From the NCBI RefSeq assembly GCF_002803065.1, contig NZ_NNBL01000010.1, forward strand, positions 124,001 to 188,000: a DNA stretch of 64,000 bases. Reading direction: 5' to 3'. The notes below the pieces were generated by a model. The model worked only from the letters and a program-made list of their open reading frames with translations. It was not told the DNA's origin and made no database searches. Source of the stretch: Streptomyces sp. CB01635. GTDB lineage: Bacteria; Actinomycetota; Actinomycetes; Streptomycetales; Streptomycetaceae. Within the stretch, counting starts at the first letter, position 1, and every line of letters starts with the position of its first letter. Shown here piece by piece: positions 49,952 to 58,064 of this stretch. Both the position numbers and the translations under genes were made by a program.

Positions 49952-51991
49952 GTGTCCCTCGACGACCCGCTCTCCCGCGAGCGCGCCCACCTCACGTCGT
50001 CCCGTTCCGCCCTGCGCGCCATGCGCGAGGACGTGGAATCCCTCAACATCGCCGACGTCACCGCGAACTGGGTGAACGCCGCCGTTCTGCAGCGCCAGAT
50101 CGACGACCGGATCAAGGCCCTGGCCGATCTGTCGCACACCCCCTTGTTCTTCGGGCGGCTCGACTACCTGCACGCCCCCGGCGCCGACCAGGCGGAAGGG
50201 GCCGGCGGGGAGCGGTTCTACATCGGGCGGCGGCATGTTCATGACGCGGCCGGCGATCCGATGGTCATCGACTGGCGCGCCCCCGTCTCGCAGCCCTTCT
50301 ACCGCGCCTCGAAGAAGGACCCGATGGACGTCGGGCTGCGCCGGCGGTTCGGGTACACGGGCGGGGACCTCACCGCGTACGAGGACGAGCGGCTGTCCGA
50401 TCCCGCCGAGGCCGAGGTCGTGAGCGCGCTGCTCCAGGCCGAGATCGAGCGCCCCCGCGTCGGGCCCATGCGCGACATCGTTGCCACCATCCAGCCCGAG
50501 CAGGACGAGATCGTGCGGAGCGGGCTCTCGGGGTCCGTGTGCGTCCAGGGAGGGCCCGGTACCGGAAAGACCGCCGTCGGCCTCCACCGCGTCGCCTATC
50601 TGCTGTACGCCCACCGCGAGCGGCTCGCCCGCACCGGGACCCTGGTCATCGGGCCGAACCGGTCCTTCCTCCACTACATCGAGCAAGTGCTGCCCGCGCT
50701 GGGTGAGCTGGAGGTCAAGCAGGCCACCGTCGACGACCTAGTCGCCCATGTGGAGGTGCGGGGCGCCGACGGCGCGGACACCGCCGTGGTCAAGGGCGAC
50801 GCGCGGATGGCCGAGGTCCTGCGGCGGGCCGTGCGGTCGCACATCACGCTGCCCGTGGAGCCGCTCGTGGTCGTGCGCGGGTCCCGGCGGTGGCGGGTGC
50901 CCGCGTACGAACTGGAGGCGATCGTGCGGGAGTTGATGGCGCGCGACATGCGTTACGGCGCCGCCCGCGACGCACTTCCGCAGCGCATCGCCCACGCCGT
51001 CCTCGTACAGATGGAGCGGTCGGGAGAGGCGCCCGACGACCGTGTGCAGGACGCCGTGGCCAGGAACGCGGCCGTCAAGGCCGCCGTGAAGGTCCTCTGG
51101 CCCGCCGTCGATCCCGCGAAGCTCGTGCTGCGGCTGCTGTCCGACGCCGAGTTCCTCGCCGAGCACGCGGAGGGTGTCCTCAGCGAGGACGAGCAGAAGT
51201 GCGTGCTCTGGGAGCGGCCGGCGCGCAGTGTGCGGGCCGCCAAGTGGTCCTCCGCCGACGCCGTGCTGATCGACGAGGTCACCGATCTCGTCGCCCGTAC
51301 GCACTCCCTCGGGCATGTGGTGCTCGACGAGGCGCAGGACCTCTCGCCGATGCAGTACCGGGCCGTCGGGCGGCGCTGCACCACCGGGTCCGCCACCGTC
51401 CTCGGCGACCTCGCGCAGGGCACGACGCCCTGGGCCACGCGCAGCTGGGCCGAGGCGCTGCGGCATCTGGGCAAGGAGGATGCCGTGGTCGAGGAGCTGA
51501 CCGTCGGATTCCGCGTGCCGCGCGACGTCATCGCGTACGCGTCCCGGCTGCTGCCCCACATCGCGCCCGGACTCGCGCCCGTCTCGTCCGTCCGTGAGAA
51601 CCCCGGCGCCTTCGAGGTCCGGGAGGCCGCGCGCGGGACCGACGACGTGGTCGCCGCGTGTACCGAGGCGCTGGAGCGGGAGGGGTCCGTGGGTCTCATC
51701 GCCGCCGACGCCCGCCTCCCCGCCCTGGCCGCAGCCCTCGCGGACGCCGGGATCACCTACCTGGGCCCCGGCGAGGAGACCACCGCGCAGACCCGTCTCA
51801 CCCTCGTACCGGCCTCGCTCGCGAAGGGCCTCGAATACGACTACGTGGTCCTCGACGAGCCCGCCGCAGTCGTCGACGGCGAACCCGACGAGCGGACCGG
51901 ACTGCGGCGTTTGTACGTGGCGCTGACCCGGGCCGTCTCCGGTCTGGTCGTGGTCCACGCCGCGGAGCTGCCGGAGCAGCTGGCGGTGTGA
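49952..51991 (+). CDS. HelD/HelR-type RNA polymerase-associated ATPase
   Basis: Encodes 679 residues from a GTG with GGAGG eight bases upstream. An N-terminal coiled coil (RERAHLTSSRSALRAMREDVESL) precedes a UvrD-like two-domain motor: Walker A GGPGTGKTAVGLHRVAY (about 200), DEAQDLSPMQYRAVGRR (about 458) and a C-terminal VASL-type motif in LVPASLAKGLEYDYVVLDEPAAVV with LYVALTRAV. It lacks a nuclease domain. HelD-class proteins remove stalled RNA polymerase from DNA; the S. venezuelae HelR form protects polymerase from rifamycins. No rifamycin-associated element was found upstream, so general recycling is the safer role. Confidence 0.82.
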   Translation: MSLDDPLSRERAHLTSSRSALRAMREDVESLNIADVTANWVNAAVLQRQIDDRIKALADLSHTPLFFGRLDYLHAPGADQAEGAGGERFYIGRRHVHDAAGDPMVIDWRAPVSQPFYRASKKDPMDVGLRRRFGYTGGDLTAYEDERLSDPAEAEVVSALLQAEIERPRVGPMRDIVATIQPEQDEIVRSGLSGSVCVQGGPGTGKTAVGLHRVAYLLYAHRERLARTGTLVIGPNRSFLHYIEQVLPALGELEVKQATVDDLVAHVEVRGADGADTAVVKGDARMAEVLRRAVRSHITLPVEPLVVVRGSRRWRVPAYELEAIVRELMARDMRYGAARDALPQRIAHAVLVQMERSGEAPDDRVQDAVARNAAVKAAVKVLWPAVDPAKLVLRLLSDAEFLAEHAEGVLSEDEQKCVLWERPARSVRAAKWSSADAVLIDEVTDLVARTHSLGHVVLDEAQDLSPMQYRAVGRRCTTGSATVLGDLAQGTTPWATRSWAEALRHLGKEDAVVEELTVGFRVPRDVIAYASRLLPHIAPGLAPVSSVRENPGAFEVREAARGTDDVVAACTEALEREGSVGLIAADARLPALAAALADAGITYLGPGEETTAQTRLTLVPASLAKGLEYDYVVLDEPAAVVDGEPDERTGLRRLYVALTRAVSGLVVVHAAELPEQLAV

Positions 51992-51998
51992 CGGCCGC

Positions 51999-52691
51999 CT
52001 AGGGGGTGTCGACCGCCTCGCGCCACGAGCGGACCGCCTCCGTCGACACCGGGGCCGTCCAGCCCCGGGGGCGGGCCGCGCCGCCGATGTGGAAGGCGTC
52101 GAGGCCCGCCGCCTTCAGGCGCGGCAGGTGGTCGAGGCGGAGGCCGCCGCCGACCAGGATCTGCTGCTCGTAACCAGGTTCGCCCGAGCGGGCCGCCTCC
52201 GCCGCCAGGACGTCGAGCCCGGCGTCCACGCCGTCCGGTGAGCCGGCCGTCAGGTAAGTGTCGAGGCCCGGCGCGTGCGCGAGCTGCTTGCGCAGGCCGG
52301 CGCGGTCCGCGGTCCGGTCGATCGCGCGGTGGAACGTCCAGCGGCAGCCGTCCAGCTCAGCCGTGATCCGTTCGACCGCCGCGAGGTCGGGGCCGCCCGC
52401 CGGGTCGAGGAAGCCGAGCACGAACTCGTCGGCCCCCTCCGCGCGCAGCCCGCGCGCGGTCTCGGCCAGCGCGTCCAGGTCGCCCGCGGCGAATCCGTCC
52501 GCGAGCCGGATCATGACCCGCAGCGAGATGCCGACGGCCGCGCGGATCCGGCCGAACGTCTCGCGCGACGGGGTGAGCCCGTCCGCCGCCATGTCGGTGA
52601 CCAGCTCCAGGCGGTCGGCGCCGCCCACCTGGGCCGCGACGGCGTCCTCGGCGTCGAGCGCGATCACCTCCAGGACTGCACGCTTGCTCAT
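51999..52691 (-). CDS. cutC: CutC-family protein (copper homeostasis by name)
   Basis: Encodes 230 residues. The CutC TIM barrel is recognised by LEVIALDAEDAVAAQVGGADRLELVTDMAADGLTPS at the start, VMIRLADGFAAGDLDAL, GCRWTFHRAID and LVGGGLRLDHLPRLKAAGLDAFHIGG near the end. The copper role of the family is disputed. Convergent with the HelD-like gene (7-base gap). A 16-base sequence nearly identical to the nagKA dre lies 81 bases upstream, suggesting amino-sugar rather than copper control. Confidence 0.85.
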   Translation of the reverse strand: MSKRAVLEVIALDAEDAVAAQVGGADRLELVTDMAADGLTPSRETFGRIRAAVGISLRVMIRLADGFAAGDLDALAETARGLRAEGADEFVLGFLDPAGGPDLAAVERITAELDGCRWTFHRAIDRTADRAGLRKQLAHAPGLDTYLTAGSPDGVDAGLDVLAAEAARSGEPGYEQQILVGGGLRLDHLPRLKAAGLDAFHIGGAARPRGWTAPVSTEAVRSWREAVDTP

Positions 52692-52771
52692 GGGACCCCT
52701 TTGTCGGTTGCGAAGGCGGGTGCGGATACGGTGGCGGCCGGGCTCCAGGGCCTGTCGTCACAACAGGTCCT

Positions 52772-52787
52772 AGAGGTCTAGTCCAAT
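52772..52787 (-). promoter_or_regulatory. DasR-type site upstream of cutC
   Basis: The plus strand reads AGAGGTCTAGTCCAAT, identical to the nagKA dre (25357-25372) at 15 of 16 positions. It is 81 bases upstream of the cutC start and lies in the gap to the exported copper-linked gene. Confidence 0.55.
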
Positions 52788-52826
52788 AGGCCAGACTACG
52801 CGCAGACGGCCCGCGCCGACAGACGA

Positions 52827-53780
52827 TCAGTGGCCGTGCCCCTCCGAATGATCACCCGCGCTCTGCCCGGCGTGCACCGTGAATTCCGCCGTGCGCACGG
52901 TGCCGTTGTGCTTGAAGTCCAGGAAGAGGCGGTACGTCCCATTGCTGGGCGCCGTCGCCGTGAACGAGACCTCCGGCCCCGGCCCGCCCTTGTTCGGGTG
53001 GACGTGGAGATACGCGAGGTCGCCGGAGCGCAGGGCGACCAGATGTCCGTACGAGCCGAGATAGGGCTGGAGGTCGGTGACCGGCCTGCCGTTCTTCGCG
53101 ACGGTCAGGGTCAGCTCGCTCGCCGAGCCCGCGCCGAGGTCCCCGCCCAGCCGCACCTTGTAGCCGTCGCCGGCGTCGGCGGTGCGCGAGGCTGCCGGGA
53201 GGTCTCGGGGTGCGTACTTTCCGGCGACCGACAGGTCCGCCCCCAGGGTGAGGCCCTCCTTCTCCGCCCGCGGGGCGAAGTCGGCGAAGACCCGGTAACC
53301 GCCCGCCTTCGGCAGCTCGACCGGCGTCTTCCAGGTGCCGTCCGCCGCGCGGGCCGGGTGCAGATGGCGGTAGACCGTGAGGTCCCGCGAGGCCACGATC
53401 AGGTGCAGCTGCTTGCCGTGCTCCGTCCGGTACGCGGTGACCTTGCGGCCCGTGTCGTCCTTCGTGATCGCGAAACTCAGCTCGGTGCGCTCTCCGGCGG
53501 CGGCGATGCGCCGGGTCCGCAGGTCGAGCGTGTAACCGCGCTCGGAGATCTGCAGCCCGCCGGGGACGGCGGCGGCCGCGGTGTCCGATGCGCCGTGGCC
53601 GGCGTGCCCGTCCTGCATCTCCTCCGTACGTCCTCCCTCCGCATGTCCTCCCTCCGCATGCCCTGCCGTCTTCTGTTCGCCCGCGGCTATGGGGTCGACG
53701 CCCTTGCCCACCCCGTACGCGGTGCCGAAGGTCGCGGCGACGGCGGCTGCGAAGGCGGTGATCTTCAGTCCGGTCTTCAT
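52827..53780 (-). CDS. Exported copper-linked protein (His/Met-rich, membrane-anchored)
   Basis: Encodes 317 residues starting MKTGLKITAFAAAVAATFG, a signal sequence or single anchor. Residues about 38-62 are rich in His, Glu and Gly (HAEGGHAEGGRTEEMQDG), a likely metal-binding stretch, and the C-terminus ends HSEGHGH. The body has beta-sandwich repeats with LHLIVASRDLTVYRHLHP and YGHLVALRSGDLAYLHVHP, each with spaced histidines. Divergent from copA across CsoR-type boxes, so it is probably a copper-induced extracytoplasmic copper-binding protein. Confidence 0.75.
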   Translation of the reverse strand: MKTGLKITAFAAAVAATFGTAYGVGKGVDPIAAGEQKTAGHAEGGHAEGGRTEEMQDGHAGHGASDTAAAAVPGGLQISERGYTLDLRTRRIAAAGERTELSFAITKDDTGRKVTAYRTEHGKQLHLIVASRDLTVYRHLHPARAADGTWKTPVELPKAGGYRVFADFAPRAEKEGLTLGADLSVAGKYAPRDLPAASRTADAGDGYKVRLGGDLGAGSASELTLTVAKNGRPVTDLQPYLGSYGHLVALRSGDLAYLHVHPNKGGPGPEVSFTATAPSNGTYRLFLDFKHNGTVRTAEFTVHAGQSAGDHSEGHGH

Positions 53781-53832
53781 GTCGGCTCCTGATGTGCGGA
53801 CGGTGTCGGTGTCCGGTGACGGATAGCTCGAC

Positions 53833-53932
53833 CATACCCCTGGGGGGTATGAAGTCAAGCGGCGGGAACGCTTGCGCCAGATACCCCCCATGGGTATAGA
53901 TTGGATCTCGTAAGCGATACCCACCCCGGGTA
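53833..53932. promoter_or_regulatory. Three CsoR-like copper boxes between the exported gene and copA
   Basis: Inverted repeats of the ATACCC...GGGTAT type: CATACCCCTGGGGGGTATG (53833-53851), ATACCCCCCATGGGTAT (53881-53897) and ATACCCACCCCGGGTA (53917-53932). These resemble CsoR operators (ATACCCNNNGGGTAT-like, as recalled). The csoR gene is not in the window. Confidence 0.75.
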
Positions 53933-53962
53933 CCGGAGCCAGACCGCAACCGAGGAGGCCTC

Positions 53963-56239
53963 ATGTCGGCGCACCCAGTCGCCACCGCGCCCTCCGCCGC
54001 CCAGGCGGCAGAGGTGGAACTCGCCATCGGCGGCATGACCTGCGCCTCGTGCGCCGCCCGGATCGAGAAGAAGCTGAACCGGATGGACGGCGTGGCGGCG
54101 ACCGTCAACTACGCGACGGAGAAGGCGAAGGTCACCTTCGCCGACGGGGTGGCGGTGGCCGACCTGATCGCGACGGTCGAGGCCACCGGCTACACGGCCC
54201 AGGAGCCGTCCGCGACCGACGAGGAGAAGGCCGAGGAGGCGGAATCGCAGGCGTCGGCCGACTCACTCGCGCCGCTCCGGCAGCGACTGGTCACCGCCGT
54301 GGTGCTGGCCGTGCCCGTCGTGGCGATGGCGATGATCCCCGCCCTCCAGTTCGAGTACTGGCAGTGGCTGTCCCTCACGCTGACGGCACCCGTCGTGACG
54401 TACGCGGCCTGGCCCTTCCACAAGGCCGCCTTCACGAACGCGCGGCACGGCGCCGCGACGATGGACACGCTCATCTCCGTCGGGACGTCGGCCGCGTTCC
54501 TCTGGTCGGTGTGGGCGCTCTTCTTCGGAACCGCCGGCATGCCCGGCATGACGCACGCCTTCGAGCTGACCATCGCCCGCAGTGACGGCGCCGGGAACAT
54601 CTACCTGGAGGCCGCCGCCGGAGTCACCGCCTTCATCCTCGCCGGGCGCTACTTCGAGGCCAGGTCCAAGCGGAAGGCCGGCGCGGCGCTCAAGGCGCTG
54701 CTCGAACTCGGGGCCAAGAACGTCACGCTCGTGCGCGAGGGAGGACGTGAAGAGACCGTCCCCGTAGCCGGGTTGAAGGCCGGCGACCGGTTCCTCGTAC
54801 GGCCCGGCGAGAAGATCGCCACCGACGGCGCAGTGGTCGAGGGCGCTTCCGCCGTCGACGCCTCGATGCTGACCGGCGAGTCCGTGCCGGTGGAGGTCGC
54901 AGTCGGGGACGCCGTCACCGGCGCGACGCTGAACGTCGGCGGACGCCTCGTCGTCGAGGCCACCCGAGTCGGCGCGGACACCCAACTCGCCCGTATGGCA
55001 CGCCTCGTGGAGGACGCGCAGAACGGCAAGGCCGCCGCGCAGCGCCTCGCCGACCGGATCTCCGCCGTGTTCGTGCCGGTCGTCATCGGGCTCGCGCTGG
55101 CCACGCTCGGGTTCTGGCTCGGCAACGGTGCCGGCATCACGGCCGCCTTCACCGCGGCCGTCGCCGTCCTCATCATCGCCTGCCCCTGCGCCCTGGGCCT
55201 CGCCACACCGACGGCGCTGATGGTCGGCACGGGGCGCGGCGCGCAGCTCGGCATCCTCATCAAGGGCCCGGAGGTCCTGGAGACCACGCGTGCGGTCGAC
55301 ACGATCGTCCTGGACAAGACCGGAACGGTCACGACCGGCCGGATGACACTGCTCGCCATACACGTGGCGGACGGCACGGACACGGGTGAAGTCCTGCGTG
55401 TCGCGGGGGCGTTGGAGCACTCCTCGGAGCACCCGATCGCGCAGGCCATCGCGGACGGGGCCCGCGAGAAGGTGGGCGAGCTCGGCGCCGTCGAGGACTT
55501 CGCGAACCTTCCCGGGCTCGGCGTGCAGGGCATCGTGGACGGCCACGCCGTACTCGTCGGCCGCGAAAAGCTCCTCGCCGAGTGGGAGATCCGGCTGCCG
55601 GTGGAGCTGGAGCGCGCCAAGGCGGAGGCCGAGGCGGCGGGGCGCACGGCCGTCGCGGTGGCCTGGGACGGAGAGGCCAGGGCGGTCCTCGAAGTCGCGG
55701 ACGCGGTGAAGGAGACCAGCGCGGAAGCGGTACGGCGACTGCGGGGCCTCGGCCTGACACCCATCCTCCTCACCGGCGACAACGAAGCCGTGGCGCGTTC
55801 GGTGGCCGCCGAGGTCGGCATCGACGAGGTGATCGCGGAGGTCATGCCGCAGGACAAGGTCGACGTGGTGAAGAGGCTTCAGGGCGAAGGGCGTTCCGTG
55901 GCCATGGTCGGCGACGGCGTCAACGACGCGGCGGCCCTGGCGCAGGCCGACCTGGGGCTCGCGATGGGCACGGGCACGGACGCGGCGATCGAGGCCGGCG
56001 ACCTGACGCTGGTCCGGGGCGACCTGAGGGCGGCGGCCGACGCGATCCGCCTGTCCCGGCGGACGCTGGGGACGATCCGCACCAACCTGTTCTGGGCGTT
56101 CGCCTACAACGTCGGCGCGCTGCCGCTGGCCGCGGCGGGCCTTCTGAACCCGATGATCGCGGGCGCGGCGATGGCGTTCTCGTCGGTGTTCGTCGTGGGC
56201 AACAGCCTGCGCCTGAGGAACTTCAGGCCGCAGTCGTAG
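53963..56239 (+). CDS. copA: Copper-exporting P1B-type ATPase
   Basis: Encodes 758 residues. One heavy-metal-associated domain at the start holds GGMTCASCAARIEKK (Cys 27 and 30). Eight membrane helices surround the metal channel motif CPCALGLATPTALM (near 407). The phosphorylation site is DKTGTVTTG (near 451), followed by HSSEHPIAQAI (His-Pro of P1B pumps) and GDGVNDAAALAQADLGLAMGTGTD (near 650). CPC plus the single CxxC domain indicate Cu(I) export. A strong terminator follows; CsoR-like boxes precede it. Confidence 0.92.
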   Translation: MSAHPVATAPSAAQAAEVELAIGGMTCASCAARIEKKLNRMDGVAATVNYATEKAKVTFADGVAVADLIATVEATGYTAQEPSATDEEKAEEAESQASADSLAPLRQRLVTAVVLAVPVVAMAMIPALQFEYWQWLSLTLTAPVVTYAAWPFHKAAFTNARHGAATMDTLISVGTSAAFLWSVWALFFGTAGMPGMTHAFELTIARSDGAGNIYLEAAAGVTAFILAGRYFEARSKRKAGAALKALLELGAKNVTLVREGGREETVPVAGLKAGDRFLVRPGEKIATDGAVVEGASAVDASMLTGESVPVEVAVGDAVTGATLNVGGRLVVEATRVGADTQLARMARLVEDAQNGKAAAQRLADRISAVFVPVVIGLALATLGFWLGNGAGITAAFTAAVAVLIIACPCALGLATPTALMVGTGRGAQLGILIKGPEVLETTRAVDTIVLDKTGTVTTGRMTLLAIHVADGTDTGEVLRVAGALEHSSEHPIAQAIADGAREKVGELGAVEDFANLPGLGVQGIVDGHAVLVGREKLLAEWEIRLPVELERAKAEAEAAGRTAVAVAWDGEARAVLEVADAVKETSAEAVRRLRGLGLTPILLTGDNEAVARSVAAEVGIDEVIAEVMPQDKVDVVKRLQGEGRSVAMVGDGVNDAAALAQADLGLAMGTGTDAAIEAGDLTLVRGDLRAAADAIRLSRRTLGTIRTNLFWAFAYNVGALPLAAAGLLNPMIAGAAMAFSSVFVVGNSLRLRNFRPQS

Positions 56240-56249
56240 GAATAAGCAA

Positions 56250-56282
56250 CAGGGCCCGTCCACACACGGTGGACGGGCCCTG
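56250..56282. terminator. Terminator between copA and the XPB gene
   Basis: 14-bp perfect stem (CAGGGCCCGTCCAC with its complement), 5-base loop, extended by AGCAA/TTGCT with one bulge. It serves both convergent genes. Confidence 0.85.
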
Positions 56283-56293
56283 CTTGCTGCTGG

Positions 56294-57946
56294 TCAGCTG
56301 CCCTGCTCGCCCGCGAGGAGTTCGTCCGCGTCGACGATCCGGTACGCGTAGCCCTGCTCGGCGAGGAAGCGCTGGCGGTGGGCCGCGAAGTCCTGGTCGA
56401 TGGTGTCGCGGGCGACGACGGAGTAGAAGCGGGCCTCGTGCCCGTCGGCCTTCGGGCGCAGGACCCGGCCGAGGCGCTGGGCCTCCTCCTGCCGGGACCC
56501 GAAGGTGCCGGACACCTGGATCGCGACCGTGGCCTCGGGCAGGTCGATCGAGAAGTTGGCGACCTTGGACACGACGAGAACGGAGATCTCGCCGTTGCGG
56601 AACGCGTCGAACAGCTTCTCGCGCTGGGCGTTGCTGGTCTCGCCCTTGATGACGGGGGCGTCCAGATGTTCGCCCAGCTCGTCGAGCTGGTCGATGTACT
56701 GCCCGATGACGAGGGTCTGCTCACCCTGGTGCTTGCGCACGAGGGCCTCCGTCACCTTCCGCTTGGTCGCGGTGGTGGCGCAGAAGCGGTACTTCTCCTC
56801 GGCCTCCGCGGTCGCGTAGGCGAGCCGCTCGCTGTCGGTCAGATTGACGCGCACCTCGACACAGTCGGCGGGCGCGATGTAGCCCTGGGCCTCGATCTCC
56901 TTCCACGGAGCGTCGAAGCGCTTGGGGCCGATCAGCGAGAAGACGTCCGACTCGCGCCCGTCCTCACGCACCAGCGTCGCGGTGAGGCCGAGGCGCCGCC
57001 GGGCCTGGAGGTCGGCGGTGAACTTGAAGACGGGCGCGGGCAGCAGATGCACCTCGTCATAGATCACGAGCCCCCAGTCGCGGGAGTCGAAGAGCTCCAG
57101 ATGCGGATAGATGCCCTTCCGCTTCGTGGTCAGCACCTGATACGTGGCGATGGTGACGGGCCGGATCTCCTTCTTCGTCCCGCTGTACTCGCCGATCTCG
57201 TCCTCGGTCAGGCTCGTCCGCTTGACCAGCTCGTGCTTCCACTGCCGGGCGGAGACCGTGTTGGTGACGAGGATGAGCGTCGTCGCCTTGGCCTCGGCCA
57301 TCGCGCCGGCGCCCACCAGCGTCTTACCGGCGCCACAGGGCAGCACGACCACGCCGGACCCGCCGTGCCAGAAGCCCTCGACGGCCTGCTTCTGGTACGG
57401 GCGCAGCGCCCAGCCGTCCTCCGCGAGATCGATCTGGTGCGCCTCGCCGTCCACGTAACCGGCGAGGTCCTCGGCGGGCCACCCCAGCTTGAGGAGCGTC
57501 TGCTTGATCTGGCCGCGCTCCGAGGGGTGCACGGCGACGGTGTCGGCGTCGATGCGGGCGCCGACCAGCGGGGCCACGCGCTTGGAACGGAGGATCTCCT
57601 CGAGTACCGGCCGGTCCGTGGTGGTCAGGACGAGGCCGTGCGCCGGGTGCTTGGACAGCGTGAGACGCCCGTACCGGTCCATGGTCTCGGCGATGTCGAC
57701 CAGGAGCGCGTGCGGGACGGGGTAGCGGCTGTACTCGACGAGGGCGTCCACGACCTGCTCGGCGTCGTGGCCGGCGGCCCGCGCGTTCCACAGCCCGAGA
57801 GGCGTCAGCCGGTAGGTGTGGATGTGCTCCGGGGCGCGCTCCAGCTCGGCGAAGGGCGCGATGGCACGACGGCAGGCGTCGGCCTGGTCGTGGTCGACCT
57901 CCAGGAGCAGCGTCTTGTCACTCTGGACGATGAGCGGTCCGTTCAC
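56294..57946 (-). CDS. DNA repair helicase of the XPB (ERCC3) family
   Basis: Encodes 550 residues from a GTG at 57946 with AAGGG upstream (another start 5 codons earlier is weaker). The N-terminal damage-recognition-like domain (1-170) precedes a superfamily-2 helicase: Walker A LPCGAGKTLVGAGAMA (near 212), YDEVHLLPAP (DEVH, near 308), LTATLVRED, and motif VI in RQEEAQRLGRVLRPK. Bacterial XPB unwinds DNA 3' to 5'. The 839-residue gene upstream is the usual actinobacterial neighbour (as around Rv0861c/Rv0862c). Confidence 0.88.
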   Translation of the reverse strand: MNGPLIVQSDKTLLLEVDHDQADACRRAIAPFAELERAPEHIHTYRLTPLGLWNARAAGHDAEQVVDALVEYSRYPVPHALLVDIAETMDRYGRLTLSKHPAHGLVLTTTDRPVLEEILRSKRVAPLVGARIDADTVAVHPSERGQIKQTLLKLGWPAEDLAGYVDGEAHQIDLAEDGWALRPYQKQAVEGFWHGGSGVVVLPCGAGKTLVGAGAMAEAKATTLILVTNTVSARQWKHELVKRTSLTEDEIGEYSGTKKEIRPVTIATYQVLTTKRKGIYPHLELFDSRDWGLVIYDEVHLLPAPVFKFTADLQARRRLGLTATLVREDGRESDVFSLIGPKRFDAPWKEIEAQGYIAPADCVEVRVNLTDSERLAYATAEAEEKYRFCATTATKRKVTEALVRKHQGEQTLVIGQYIDQLDELGEHLDAPVIKGETSNAQREKLFDAFRNGEISVLVVSKVANFSIDLPEATVAIQVSGTFGSRQEEAQRLGRVLRPKADGHEARFYSVVARDTIDQDFAAHRQRFLAEQGYAYRIVDADELLAGEQGS

Positions 57947-58064
57947 GTGTATCCCTTCCACCGCGCTCCGCGAGGCGCGGGGCCAAACGTCCAGTGTGCC
58001 GCATGACGCGTACGAACCGCGTACGGTCGGCCGCCGACGGGACGTGGGGGCACGGACCCCGGCG

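Noticed and set aside
51999..56239. Reading cutC, the exported protein and copA as one copper operon
   Set aside because: cutC has its own 80-base upstream region with a DasR-type site rather than CsoR boxes, and copA runs the other way.
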